A DNA stretch of 5,992 bases, from contig JAISHZ010000194.1 of assembly GCA_031262285.1 (NCBI GenBank), forward strand, positions 1-5,992. Direction: 5' to 3'. This DNA comes from Lachnospiraceae bacterium. GTDB lineage: Bacteria; Bacillota_A; Clostridia; Lachnospirales; Lachnospiraceae. The position numbers were made by a program, and so were the translations under genes. This document shows positions 1-5,918 of the stretch, in pieces (within the stretch, counting starts at the first letter, position 1; each line of letters opens with the position of its first letter). The notes under the pieces are model-generated. The model did not search any database and was not told the DNA's origin. It saw nothing but the letters and a program-made list of their open reading frames with translations.

Positions 1-8
1 AAAGTGGA

Positions 9-37
9 TTGAAATTCATCATGCAATAAGGTAAAAT
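9..37 (+). promoter_or_regulatory. Sigma-A type promoter for the ireB-ruvX-DUF1292 unit
   Basis: A -35 hexamer TTGAAA (9-14) and a -10 hexamer TAAAAT (32-37) are separated by exactly 17 nt, each one mismatch from the sigma-70/sigma-A consensus. Transcription would begin near 43-46, leaving a leader of about 40 nt before the GTG start at 86. Its position just upstream of the first gene supports it, and it argues against translation starting further upstream at GTG 38. It is seen by eye only. Confidence 0.72.
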
Positions 38-74
38 GTGAAAAAGTATTTTCATGTGTGCTCAAGCGCACAAA

Positions 75-81
75 GGGGAGG
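75..81 (+). promoter_or_regulatory. Ribosome binding site that sets the ireB start
   Basis: GGGGAGG lies 4 nt before the GTG at 86. It is the only strong Shine-Dalgarno match near the gene start, and it selects the GTG at 86 over the in-frame GTG at 38, which has no such site and lies upstream of the predicted transcription start. Confidence 0.7.
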
Positions 82-85
82 AAAA

Positions 86-364
86 GTGAAAGACGAAATA
101 CAAGAGTTAGGAAACACACAATTTTTCAACGTTGTAAACGAAGATCAGATGAGAGTCAAGAGCGTCTTGGCAGACGTGTATGCAGCGTTACGACAGAAAG
201 GCTACAATCCGGTAAGCCAGATTGTAGGCTATATTATGAGTGGAGATCCTACTTACATTACTAGCCACAAAAACGCCAGAGGCATGATCATGAGAGTAGA
301 ACGAGACGAATTGGTGGAAGAATTGCTTCACGAATATATCCGCAGTGCGGGGTTAAATCAATGA
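86..364 (+). CDS. ireB: IreB family regulatory phosphoprotein (UPF0297/YrzL)
   Basis: A 92-residue small cytoplasmic protein of the UPF0297 family, whose members are usually about 85-90 residues. The family signature is clear: a [17 protein letters not shown] core (about residues 40-56), then YITSHKNAR (58-66), and an RDEL-x-EEL stretch near the C-terminus. In Enterococcus faecalis, IreB is a substrate of the PASTA kinase IreK and a negative regulator of cephalosporin resistance, phosphorylated on N-terminal threonines. Thr11 in NTQFF here aligns by eye with that region, so phosphorylation is an inference. The GTG start at 86 is chosen for its adjacent GGGGAGG and for fit to family length; an upstream in-frame GTG at 38 would add 16 residues unlike the family and overlaps the promoter. 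The stop overlaps the ruvX start (ATGA). Confidence 0.93.
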   Translation: MKDEIQELGNTQFFNVVNEDQMRVKSVLADVYAALRQKGYNPVSQIVGYIMSGDPTYITSHKNARGMIMRVERDELVEELLHEYIRSAGLNQ

Positions 365-804
365 GAATAATGGGTTTGGACTATGGCGAAAAGACAGTGG
401 GCGTAGCAATCAGTGACGAATTACTCATTACAGCACAAGGGATCGAAACGATTCGGCGAGAACAAGAAAACAAACTCCGCCGCACCTTGGCTAGGATCGA
501 AGAACTGATTGTGCAATATAACGTTACAGAGATTGTGTTAGGTTTGCCCTTTAATATGAATGCTACACAAGGGCAAAGAACCGAAATTACACAGGAGTTT
601 GCGGATATGCTCAAAAGACGCACAGGACTTCCTTTGCATTTGTGGGACGAGCGTCTGACAAGTGTAGCGGCAGAGAAGGCCATGACAGAGGCGGGTCTTA
701 ATTGGAAACGCCAAAAAGAACGTGTAGACATGGTGGCGGCACAACTTATCTTGCAGGGATATTTAGATCTACGAGGGGATGAGGCAAAAGTGACGAACGA
801 ATGA
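361..804 (+). CDS. ruvX: Holliday junction resolvase-like protein RuvX (YqgF/YrrK)
   Basis: A 147-residue YqgF-family protein with an RNase H-like fold, full length for the family. Motif 1 is [15 protein letters not shown] (5-19), with the presumed catalytic Asp7. Then come [11 protein letters not shown] (59-69), WDERLTS (95-101) with the conserved Glu97, and the C-terminal [17 protein letters not shown] (119-135) with the third acidic residue Asp123. The family was named as a putative Holliday junction resolvase; in E. coli YqgF is needed for 5'-end maturation of 16S rRNA, so either role is possible. All expected acidic residues are present. The ATG at 361 overlaps the ireB stop and has no clear Shine-Dalgarno site, which suggests translational coupling. 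ATG 370 is a less likely alternative start. Confidence 0.95.
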   Translation: MRIMGLDYGEKTVGVAISDELLITAQGIETIRREQENKLRRTLARIEELIVQYNVTEIVLGLPFNMNATQGQRTEITQEFADMLKRRTGLPLHLWDERLTSVAAEKAMTEAGLNWKRQKERVDMVAAQLILQGYLDLRGDEAKVTNE

Positions 805-1148
805 TCTACCAACCATCAAAAGCAAACTTTCGTGTACTGACACGATCGAAAGAGGGAGTGAAATTGGACAACTTGGACAATAACCAAAAAGTTGAATTTA
901 TCTCAGAGGAAGGAGGAAAAGATTCTTATTACGTATTAGAGGAAGTGACACTTTTGGGAGATCATTACCTTTTGGTGACGAATGTATCCGAAGGAGATGG
1001 CGACGCTTATATTTTAAAAGAAGTTCCGGGAAAAGGAGAACAAGAAACGTACTCCATGTATCAGACAGTAACGGATGAAAAGGAACTTCAAATTGTGTCC
1101 GAAGTGTTCGAAAACTTAGTAGAAGATCTCGAACTTGTGGACGAATAG
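801..1148 (+). CDS. DUF1292 family protein (YrzB-like)
   Basis: Up to 115 residues, acidic and cytoplasmic, of unknown biochemical function. The DUF1292 pattern is visible: [19 protein letters not shown], then [19 protein letters not shown], and an acidic C-terminal helix containing [11 protein letters not shown]. Members of this family habitually follow ireB and ruvX in Firmicutes, as here. The start is uncertain. ATG 801 overlaps the ruvX stop (ATGA), like the ireB-ruvX junction, but gives about 20 extra residues before the family core. In-frame TTG 864 lies 5 nt after GAGGGAG (852-858), begins close to the usual family N-terminus, and gives 94 residues. I report the longer form because of the coupling pattern; the shorter one is a serious alternative. 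A probable terminator follows. Confidence 0.85.
   Translation: MIYQPSKANFRVLTRSKEGVKLDNLDNNQKVEFISEEGGKDSYYVLEEVTLLGDHYLLVTNVSEGDGDAYILKEVPGKGEQETYSMYQTVTDEKELQIVSEVFENLVEDLELVDE
864..880 (+). repeat. Short direct repeat at the alternative DUF1292 start
   Basis: TTGGACAA occurs twice (864-871 and 873-880), separated by one base and in the same reading frame, so both TTG codons could initiate. Only the first has a well-spaced GAGGGAG (852-858). In protein terms it encodes the repeated dipeptide step LDN-LDN. It may be coincidental, but it marks a plausible internal start region. Confidence 0.4.
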
Positions 1149-1177
1149 GGTCGTACAACACACTAGTACCAAGAAAG

Positions 1178-1208
1178 GCACGGTGAAGAAGTAACCGTGC
1201 ATTATTTT
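1178..1208 (+). terminator. Probable intrinsic terminator after DUF1292
   Basis: GCACGGT (1178-1184) and ACCGTGC (1194-1200) form a perfect 7-bp GC-rich stem with a 9-nt loop, followed at once by ATTATTTT (1201-1208). It lies 29 nt after the DUF1292 stop and is placed to end the ireB-ruvX-DUF1292 transcript. The T tract is interrupted by an A and the stem is short, so termination may be partial, allowing read-through into rnjA. Confidence 0.65.
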
Positions 1209-1224
1209 CGTGGTGCACGAAAAT
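1204..1224. repeat. Perfect 9-bp inverted repeat upstream of rnjA
   Basis: ATTTTCGTG (1204-1212) and CACGAAAAT (1216-1224) are exact inverse complements around the 3-nt spacer GTG. The left arm shares bases with the T tract of the preceding terminator. It could be an RNA hairpin in the rnjA leader or an operator-like dyad for a DNA-binding protein; the sequence cannot decide. The structure ends 42 nt before the rnjA start codon. The rest of this gap contains -10-like hexamers (TATAAG at 1233, TATCAT at 1241), but none has a good -35 partner. Confidence 0.6.
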
Positions 1225-1252
1225 CAAATGAGTATAAGGCTATCATGATTAT

Positions 1253-1257
1253 GGAGG
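1253..1257 (+). promoter_or_regulatory. Ribosome binding site for the rnjA TTG start
   Basis: GGAGG lies 9 nt before TTG 1267. It is the only strong site in the leader, and it supports TTG as the initiation codon; no ATG or GTG in that frame is comparably placed. Confidence 0.75.
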
Positions 1258-1266
1258 AATCAGAAT

Positions 1267-2934
1267 TTGAGCAAAAAAAACAAACCGATTTCCAAATTGC
1301 GAATTATTCCGTTGGGCGGCTTGGAACAAATAGGCATGAACATCACTGCCTTTGAATATGAAGATAATATTATTATCGTAGACTGTGGATTGTCTTTTCC
1401 GGCGGATGATATGTTGGGGATTGATTTTGTGATTCCCGATATCACATACCTCAAAGAAAAAGCGGATAAAATCAGAGCATTTATTATCACGCATGGTCAC
1501 GAAGATCATATTGGAGCATTACCATATGTTTTAAAAGACATTAATGTGACGATATACGCAACCAGATTGACGATGGGATTGATCGAACACAAACTGACCG
1601 AACACAATATGTGGTTGGACACCAAGCACAAGACCGTAAAATTTGGACAGTCTATCATATTGGATCATTTTCGAATCGAATTTATCAAAACGAATCACAG
1701 TATTGTGGACGCTGCTGCTTTGGCGATATTTTGTCCGGCAGGCGTCGTGGTGCATACGGGTGATTTCAAAGTGGATTATACACCGGTCTTTGGAGATGCG
1801 ATTGATTTGCAGCGCTTCGGTGAACTGGGCAAAAAAGGTGTGTTGGCATTGATGTGTGATTCCACCAATGCGGAACGAAGCGGTTTTACCGCTTCCGAAA
1901 AGACAGTAGGACGTACTTTTGATACGATATTTGAAGAGCACAAAAATACGAGGATCTTTGTAGCGACTTTTGCATCCAATGTGGATCGGGTACAACAAAT
2001 CATCAACACTGCTCACAAATTCGGTAGAAAAGTATGTGTAGAAGGTCGTAGTATGGTGAATACCATCGATACAGCCTCCGGACTGGAATGTCTGGATATT
2101 CCGAAAAATACTTTGGTAGAGATCGATCAACTCAAAAATTACCCTCCGCACAAACAGGTCATTATTACTACCGGTAGCCAAGGCGAAAGCATGGCGGCGC
2201 TAAGTCGTATGGCGAGCAATATTCACCGTAAAATTACAATCGGATCGGGAGATACTGTTATTTTCTCATCCAATCCTATACCCGGAAATGAAAAACACGT
2301 TTCTAAGGTCATCAATGACCTATTGCGAATGGGTGCGGATGTTATTTTTCAAGATGCACATGTCTCGGGACATGCTTGCCAAGAGGAGATCAAACTCATC
2401 TATACATTGGTGCGCCCCAAGTATGCCATACCGATTCATGGTGAATATAAACATTTAAAGGCACAAGCAAATATTGCATATGGACTGGGTATCCCCAAAG
2501 AAGATGTTTTTATCTTGTCATCAGGTGATGTGCTGGAATTGGATCAGCAAGGAGCGAAGGTAGTTGACAAAGTTCCTGTAGGCGCGATTTTAGTGGATGG
2601 ACTCGGCGTAGGTGATGTGGGAAATGTCGTATTACGTGATAGGCAACACTTAGCAGAAGATGGAATTATCATCGTAGGAGTCACTGCAGAACGATCCAGT
2701 AATAGTGTTATAACCATGGATATCGTATCCAGAGGCTTTGTATACGTTAAAGAATCTGACGAATTGATGGAGGAACTTAGGCACGTAACAGAAATGGCGT
2801 TGCAATCTTGCCAGGACAAGCATATTATGGAATGGAATAAATGGAAGACAGCGGTTAAGGAAGCCTTGAGCGAGAATATTTGGAAAAAGACCAAACGCCG
2901 CCCCATGATCGTCACCCTTATTATGGAAGTGTAA
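1267..2934 (+). CDS. rnjA: Ribonuclease J
   Basis: A 555-residue cytoplasmic metallo-beta-lactamase/beta-CASP ribonuclease, matching the usual length of RNase J1. RNase J enzymes combine 5'-to-3' exonuclease and endonuclease activity in mRNA decay and rRNA maturation. Metal-site motifs are intact: HGHEDH (76-81), His144 in NHSIVD, Asp166 in HTGDFK (163-168), and His391 in IHGEY. The beta-CASP part shows DSTNAE, GSQGES (from 303) and HVSGHA (365-370). The C-terminal region carries SRGFVYVKES and ends in KTKRRPMI...IMEV, so the protein is complete. It starts at TTG with GGAGG upstream. It follows a terminator-like hairpin and a leader with a second inverted repeat, and probably heads the downstream operon. 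The single copy in view cannot be split into J1 versus J2. Confidence 0.96.
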   Translation: MSKKNKPISKLRIIPLGGLEQIGMNITAFEYEDNIIIVDCGLSFPADDMLGIDFVIPDITYLKEKADKIRAFIITHGHEDHIGALPYVLKDINVTIYATRLTMGLIEHKLTEHNMWLDTKHKTVKFGQSIILDHFRIEFIKTNHSIVDAAALAIFCPAGVVVHTGDFKVDYTPVFGDAIDLQRFGELGKKGVLALMCDSTNAERSGFTASEKTVGRTFDTIFEEHKNTRIFVATFASNVDRVQQIINTAHKFGRKVCVEGRSMVNTIDTASGLECLDIPKNTLVEIDQLKNYPPHKQVIITTGSQGESMAALSRMASNIHRKITIGSGDTVIFSSNPIPGNEKHVSKVINDLLRMGADVIFQDAHVSGHACQEEIKLIYTLVRPKYAIPIHGEYKHLKAQANIAYGLGIPKEDVFILSSGDVLELDQQGAKVVDKVPVGAILVDGLGVGDVGNVVLRDRQHLAEDGIIIVGVTAERSSNSVITMDIVSRGFVYVKESDELMEELRHVTEMALQSCQDKHIMEWNKWKTAVKEALSENIWKKTKRRPMIVTLIMEV

Positions 2935-2953
2935 GTGGTATTGAATGGCATAT

Positions 2954-2959
2954 AGGGAG
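2954..2959 (+). promoter_or_regulatory. Ribosome binding site that sets the ylbF-family start
   Basis: AGGGAG lies 10 nt before ATG 2970. It selects this ATG over the in-frame ATG at 2880, which is inside rnjA and would add 30 residues unlike the family. Confidence 0.6.
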
Positions 2960-2969
2960 TAAAAATAGA

Positions 2970-3290
2970 ATGAACAGCGTGGATGAATCGTTAAAGCAGT
3001 TGATTTTGGCGATCCGACAATCAAAAGAGTACGAAGAGTATCATCGCGATATAGAACGCGTGAAAGAAGTTCCGGATATCATGAAATCGCTAGATCAATT
3101 TCGAAAACAGAACTTTGAAATGCAAAATCGTGACGATATGGATCTGGAAATGATCGATCAAATGGAACAGGAATATCAAGGATTGATGGATCATCCTATT
3201 GTAAGTGCATTTCTTGCCAGTGAGCTAGCTCTTTGTAGGCTCATGCAAGAAATCAACCTAGCTTTGGCGGCAAGTATTGATTTTGAGTAA
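2970..3290 (+). CDS. YlbF/YmcA family protein (Com_YlbF, formerly DUF964)
   Basis: A 106-residue, highly charged, mostly alpha-helical cytoplasmic protein. The family pattern is seen in an N-terminal helix with AIRQSKEYEEYHRDIERVKEV, a central acidic coiled-coil-like stretch (about 40-72), and the conserved HPIVSAFLASELALCRLMQEIN (75-96). In Bacillus subtilis, YlbF, YmcA and YaaT form a complex that directs RNase Y processing and affects competence, biofilm and sporulation. Here the gene sits 35 nt after RNase J, so a role in RNA turnover is plausible but inferred. Only one cysteine (Cys89) is present, so the cysteine-rich Fe-S-binding feature reported for the Bacillus proteins is not evident. 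Assignment to YlbF or YmcA specifically is not possible. Start chosen at 2970 from the AGGGAG site and family length. Confidence 0.88.
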   Translation: MNSVDESLKQLILAIRQSKEYEEYHRDIERVKEVPDIMKSLDQFRKQNFEMQNRDDMDLEMIDQMEQEYQGLMDHPIVSAFLASELALCRLMQEINLALAASIDFE

Positions 3291-3303
3291 AGATTTCCCA
3301 GAT

Positions 3304-3320
3304 CCTTTCGGAAAGGAAGG
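3304..3320 (+). promoter_or_regulatory. Ribosome binding site within a small hairpin, before the MltG-like gene
   Basis: CCTTT (3304-3308) pairs with AAAGG (3312-3316) around a CGG loop. The right arm overlaps the purine-rich site GGAAGG (3315-3320), which is 5 nt before ATG 3326. The hairpin could partly mask the ribosome binding site, but with only 5 bp it is weak. No T tract follows, so it is not a terminator. Confidence 0.45.
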
Positions 3321-3325
3321 TCATC

Positions 3326-3844
3326 ATGAAGATTAGTCATTTGGTCGGTGCAGTGTGCGGGATTATTTTGAAGATCGCGGTTCTTATCTTTGTAGCAATG
3401 TTTGTATATCGTGGAGCTATTTTGGCTTACGATTATGGATATCGCATTTTTACCGAACCGGCGGTTTCTTTGGGAGAAGGAAGAGAAGTAACTGTCGCTG
3501 TCACCAAAAGCATGACGCCGATTGAGATCGGAAGGCTGTTAGAAGAGAAGGGGTTAGTAAGAGATGCGCGATTGTTTGCGTTACAATACCTGCTCTCAGA
3601 ATATGGCGATGACTTGGGAGAAGGAGTCTTTACACTCAACACAGCGATGACAGCAGATGAAATGCTAAAAATCATTGCAGAACAGTCCGTCAAAGAAGAA
3701 ATACCGGAAACAGAAGAAATCGAAGAAACACAAGAGCAAACGGCAACAGAAGAAACGCAGGAATCTACGCAAACGCAGGAAACAGAAGAATCTGATATGT
3801 CAGAAGAAATCATTGGACCCGAAAACGCGGAGCCGATCAGATGA
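3326..3844 (+). CDS. Membrane-anchored MltG/YceG-like protein without catalytic domain
   Basis: A 172-residue protein with one hydrophobic N-terminal segment (about 8-34), probably a membrane anchor with the rest outside the cell. Residues about 54-118 resemble the LysM-like N-terminal subdomain of MltG/YceG endolytic transglycosylases: VTVAVTKSMTPIEIGRLLEEKGLV, then LFALQYLL, then LGEGVFTLNTAMTADEMLKII. MltG proteins are usually over 300 residues with a catalytic domain after this; that domain is absent. Residues 123-172 instead form a low-complexity tail rich in Glu, Thr and Gln. Short MltG-like proteins are familiar from Clostridia, so this is more likely a natural form than a fresh truncation: the start has a good Shine-Dalgarno site and the stop overlaps the next gene (ATGA). 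Enzyme activity is not expected; a cell-wall role is an inference. Confidence 0.75.
   Translation: MKISHLVGAVCGIILKIAVLIFVAMFVYRGAILAYDYGYRIFTEPAVSLGEGREVTVAVTKSMTPIEIGRLLEEKGLVRDARLFALQYLLSEYGDDLGEGVFTLNTAMTADEMLKIIAEQSVKEEIPETEEIEETQEQTATEETQESTQTQETEESDMSEEIIGPENAEPIR
3706..3790 (+). repeat. Low-complexity A/G-rich repeats encoding the Glu/Thr/Gln tail
   Basis: The 13-mer GGAAACAGAAGAA occurs at 3706-3718 and 3778-3790, and the 11-mer AAACGCAGGAA at 3753-3763 and 3771-3781, exactly six codons apart. They encode ETEE and TQE motifs. In-frame spacing fits growth or loss of codons by slippage or recombination between repeats. Confidence 0.6.
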
Positions 3845-4524
3845 AGGCAGACAGAAGTGAAAAGATCGAGACCGAGCAGACAAAGCAGCATAGAATTGCC
3901 GTTTTTTTAGATTCGATGGAGCAGGATTTACCGCAGTATTTGGAGGAAATAGAACAGGAAGCGATACGATTGCGCGTACCGATTCTTCGTAGAGAAAGCA
4001 GAGGATTACTACGCTTTTTGCTCATAAACAATCGTCCCAAGCGTATACTCGAAGTTGGAACGGCAATCGGTTTTTCTTCCCTGTATATGAGTGAATATCT
4101 ATCACAAGACGCCCACATAGATACGATCGAAAAATATGAAAAATGGAGTGCAATCGCTAACAGGAATATTGTAGCAACACAAAAGAATCATCAAATCACC
4201 CTTTTGGAAGGGGATGCCGCTCAAATATTACCCGAACTCCTGCCACCATACGATTTTATATTCATGGATGCTGCAAAAGCCCAATACCTTCCCTTCTTAC
4301 CACACGCGTTGCGGTTGCTTCGCGTAGGAGGGGTGTTGGTTTCAGACAATTGTTTACAAGATGGAGATATTTTGGAATCCCGATTTGCCATCACGCATCG
4401 AGACCGCACCATACACGCACGAATGAGACAATATTTATATGAAATCACGCATCATCAGCTGCTGACTACCGTCATCTTGCCAAACGGAGACGGCGTGGCG
4501 GTTAGCGTAAAAACAAGAGAATAG
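3841..4524 (+). CDS. trmR: O-methyltransferase, TrmR-like (tRNA 5-hydroxyuridine methyltransferase)
   Basis: A 227-residue cytoplasmic class I SAM-dependent methyltransferase of the O-methyltransferase family 3 (YrrM/CCoAOMT-like). Visible features are VPILRRES (46-53), SAM motif I ILEVGTAIGFSS (69-80), acidic Glu97 ending beta-2, EGDAAQILPEL (123-133), FIFMDAAKAQY (139-149) with Asp143 and Lys146, and VLVSDN (165-170). Asp143, Asp169 and Asn170 fit the divalent-metal ligands of this family. Bacillus subtilis YrrM (TrmR) methylates 5-hydroxyuridine at tRNA position 34 to 5-methoxyuridine, and its neighbours there are U32 proteins, as here. The adjacent U32 gene makes TrmR more likely than a small-molecule O-methyltransferase. 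The start overlaps the previous stop (ATGA) without a strong ribosome site; the first 18 or so residues are variable. Confidence 0.88.
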   Translation: MKADRSEKIETEQTKQHRIAVFLDSMEQDLPQYLEEIEQEAIRLRVPILRRESRGLLRFLLINNRPKRILEVGTAIGFSSLYMSEYLSQDAHIDTIEKYEKWSAIANRNIVATQKNHQITLLEGDAAQILPELLPPYDFIFMDAAKAQYLPFLPHALRLLRVGGVLVSDNCLQDGDILESRFAITHRDRTIHARMRQYLYEITHHQLLTTVILPNGDGVAVSVKTRE

Positions 4525-4526
4525 CA

Positions 4527-5846
4527 ATGGATAACGATATGAAAACGCAGAGAGAGATTTCTCCAATCAAGAAACCGGAACTATTGGCACCGGCAGGCAG
4601 CCTCGAGATTTTGAAAGTGGCAGTTTGCTTTGGAGCGGACGCTGTTTATATTGGCGGTGATATCTTTGGACTTCGTGCCAAAGCAGTGAACTTTACGCTT
4701 CCGGAGATCGCGCAAGGGGTCGCGTTCGCTCATGAGCATGGGGTCAAAGTATATGTGACCGCCAATATCATCGCGCACAATCAAGACCTTTCAGAAGCAG
4801 AAGAGTACTTTTTGTCGCTCAAAAACCTCGCGCCTTATGCGCCGGATGCGTTGATTATTTCTGATCCCGGAGTGTATCGCATCGCAAAAAGATGTTGGAA
4901 GGATGTTGAAATTCATGTTTCCACACAAGCCAACAACACCAACTATGAGACTTTTCTATTTTGGAGAGAACTCGGGGCGAAACGAGTGGTGACCGCACGA
5001 GAACTATCCTTAGAGGAAATCCACCAAATTCGCACCAAACTACCGTCTGACATGGAGATTGAAAGCTTTGTTCACGGCTCCATGTGTATATCATATTCCG
5101 GAAGATGCTTGCTGAGTCATTTCCTCACCGGTCAGGACGCAAATCATGGTTCCTGCACACATCCTTGCAGATGGAAATATTACGTTACCGAGGAAACACG
5201 ACCGGGCGAATATTTACCGATTGTTGAGAACGACAGAGGGACATTTTTGTTTCATTCGAAAGACTTATGTATGATAGCGTATTTACCGGAATTACTTGAA
5301 GCCGGAGTCGATAGCTTTAAGATTGAAGGACGCATGAAGAATGCTCTTTATGTGGCTACTGTGGTGAGCACATACCGACGCGCTCTTGATGAGTACCTTC
5401 GTTCCCCTGCACTCTATCAAGAAAATATTCCTCAATATCAAGAAGAGTTACGAAAATGCACGCACCGACTCTATTGCACCGGCTTTTATTTTGGAAAACC
5501 CACAAAGGATATGCAGGTATACGAAGCAAGTACTTATAGCAGTGAGTATATTTATTTGGGGATTGTGGGAGAGAGATCGGATTTACAGGAGAGTTACTAT
5601 CCAACCGGTGAAACATGCCAAGAAGGCGGACAATATTTTTATCTGGAGCAAAAGAACAAATTCAGCGTGGAGGACGAAATCGAGATTCTTGAATCAAGTG
5701 GGAGAGCAATCGAAACCAAAGTACTCGCGATTACTTCCATAGATCACAAACCGATGGAGAGCGCGCCTCACGCCAGACAAAAACTCAGAGTATCATTAAG
5801 TGTTACGCCTCAACAATACGATCTCTTACGAATAAAAAAGCAGTAA
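4527..5846 (+). CDS. trhP: U32 family protein, TrhP-like (tRNA U34 hydroxylation)
   Basis: A 439-residue protein of the 'peptidase U32' family, near the length of E. coli YegQ/TrhP and Bacillus YrrO. The N-terminal part begins with PELLAPAGSLEILKVAVCFGADAVYIGG (17-44). The U32 signature is E-S-F-V-H-G-S-M-C-x6-C (from about 179), with Cys187 and Cys194 followed by Cys210 and Cys214 (GSCTHPCRW). These four cysteines fit the Fe-S cluster ligands known for U32 hydroxylation proteins. SFKIEGRMK (263-271) is another conserved block; about 350-439 fits the U32 C-terminal domain. TrhP proteins form 5-hydroxyuridine at tRNA position 34 using prephenate; protease activity is doubtful for this subgroup. 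The gene starts 2 nt after trmR, whose product would act next. RlhA-like rRNA hydroxylation is the main alternative. ATG 4539 is a possible later start. Confidence 0.88.
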   Translation: MDNDMKTQREISPIKKPELLAPAGSLEILKVAVCFGADAVYIGGDIFGLRAKAVNFTLPEIAQGVAFAHEHGVKVYVTANIIAHNQDLSEAEEYFLSLKNLAPYAPDALIISDPGVYRIAKRCWKDVEIHVSTQANNTNYETFLFWRELGAKRVVTARELSLEEIHQIRTKLPSDMEIESFVHGSMCISYSGRCLLSHFLTGQDANHGSCTHPCRWKYYVTEETRPGEYLPIVENDRGTFLFHSKDLCMIAYLPELLEAGVDSFKIEGRMKNALYVATVVSTYRRALDEYLRSPALYQENIPQYQEELRKCTHRLYCTGFYFGKPTKDMQVYEASTYSSEYIYLGIVGERSDLQESYYPTGETCQEGGQYFYLEQKNKFSVEDEIEILESSGRAIETKVLAITSIDHKPMESAPHARQKLRVSLSVTPQQYDLLRIKKQ

Positions 5847-5918
5847 ATCACACGTTACAATTCGCGCATTCGCCGATCTACGTTTATCGATTGTCGATGC
5901 ACAGAACCGAACAGAGGC
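5847..5918. other. Unassigned DNA after trhP
   Basis: About 70 nt with normal base composition. The only structure is a weak 5-bp inverted repeat, ATCGA (5886-5890) and TCGAT (5894-5898), with no T tract, so no terminator is supported. All three + frames are open, but there is no ribosome binding site or recognisable protein, so no gene is called. Confidence 0.5.

Noticed and set aside
1..34. Possible C-terminal tail of an upstream gene (frames ending in TAA at 27-29 or TAA at 32-34).
   Set aside because: Only 8-10 codons are available in either frame and neither gives a recognisable protein end, so no partial gene is called.
38..85. N-terminal extension of IreB from GTG 38.
   Set aside because: It has no ribosome site, lies at or before the predicted transcription start, and does not fit family length.
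381..812. Antisense open frame (143 codons) opposite ruvX.
   Set aside because: Same reason: the sense gene is complete with all family motifs and the antisense product resembles nothing known.
1531..2181. Long antisense open frame (216 codons) opposite rnjA.
   Set aside because: The protein is not recognisable, and the sense strand encodes a complete, motif-rich RNase J; it is a shadow of codon bias.
2564..2592. Perfect -35 hexamer TTGACA inside rnjA (2564-2569).
   Set aside because: No acceptable -10 hexamer lies 16-19 nt downstream, and it encodes conserved-region codons (Val-Asp-Lys), so an internal promoter is not supported.
2880..2969. N-terminal extension of the YlbF-family protein from ATG 2880, overlapping the end of rnjA.
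   Set aside because: The 30 added residues are a shifted-frame reading of the rnjA end, and a ribosome site precedes ATG 2970.
5886..5898. Inverted repeat ATCGA/TCGAT as a terminator for the operon.
   Set aside because: The stem is only 5 bp with a 3-nt loop and no T tract follows.
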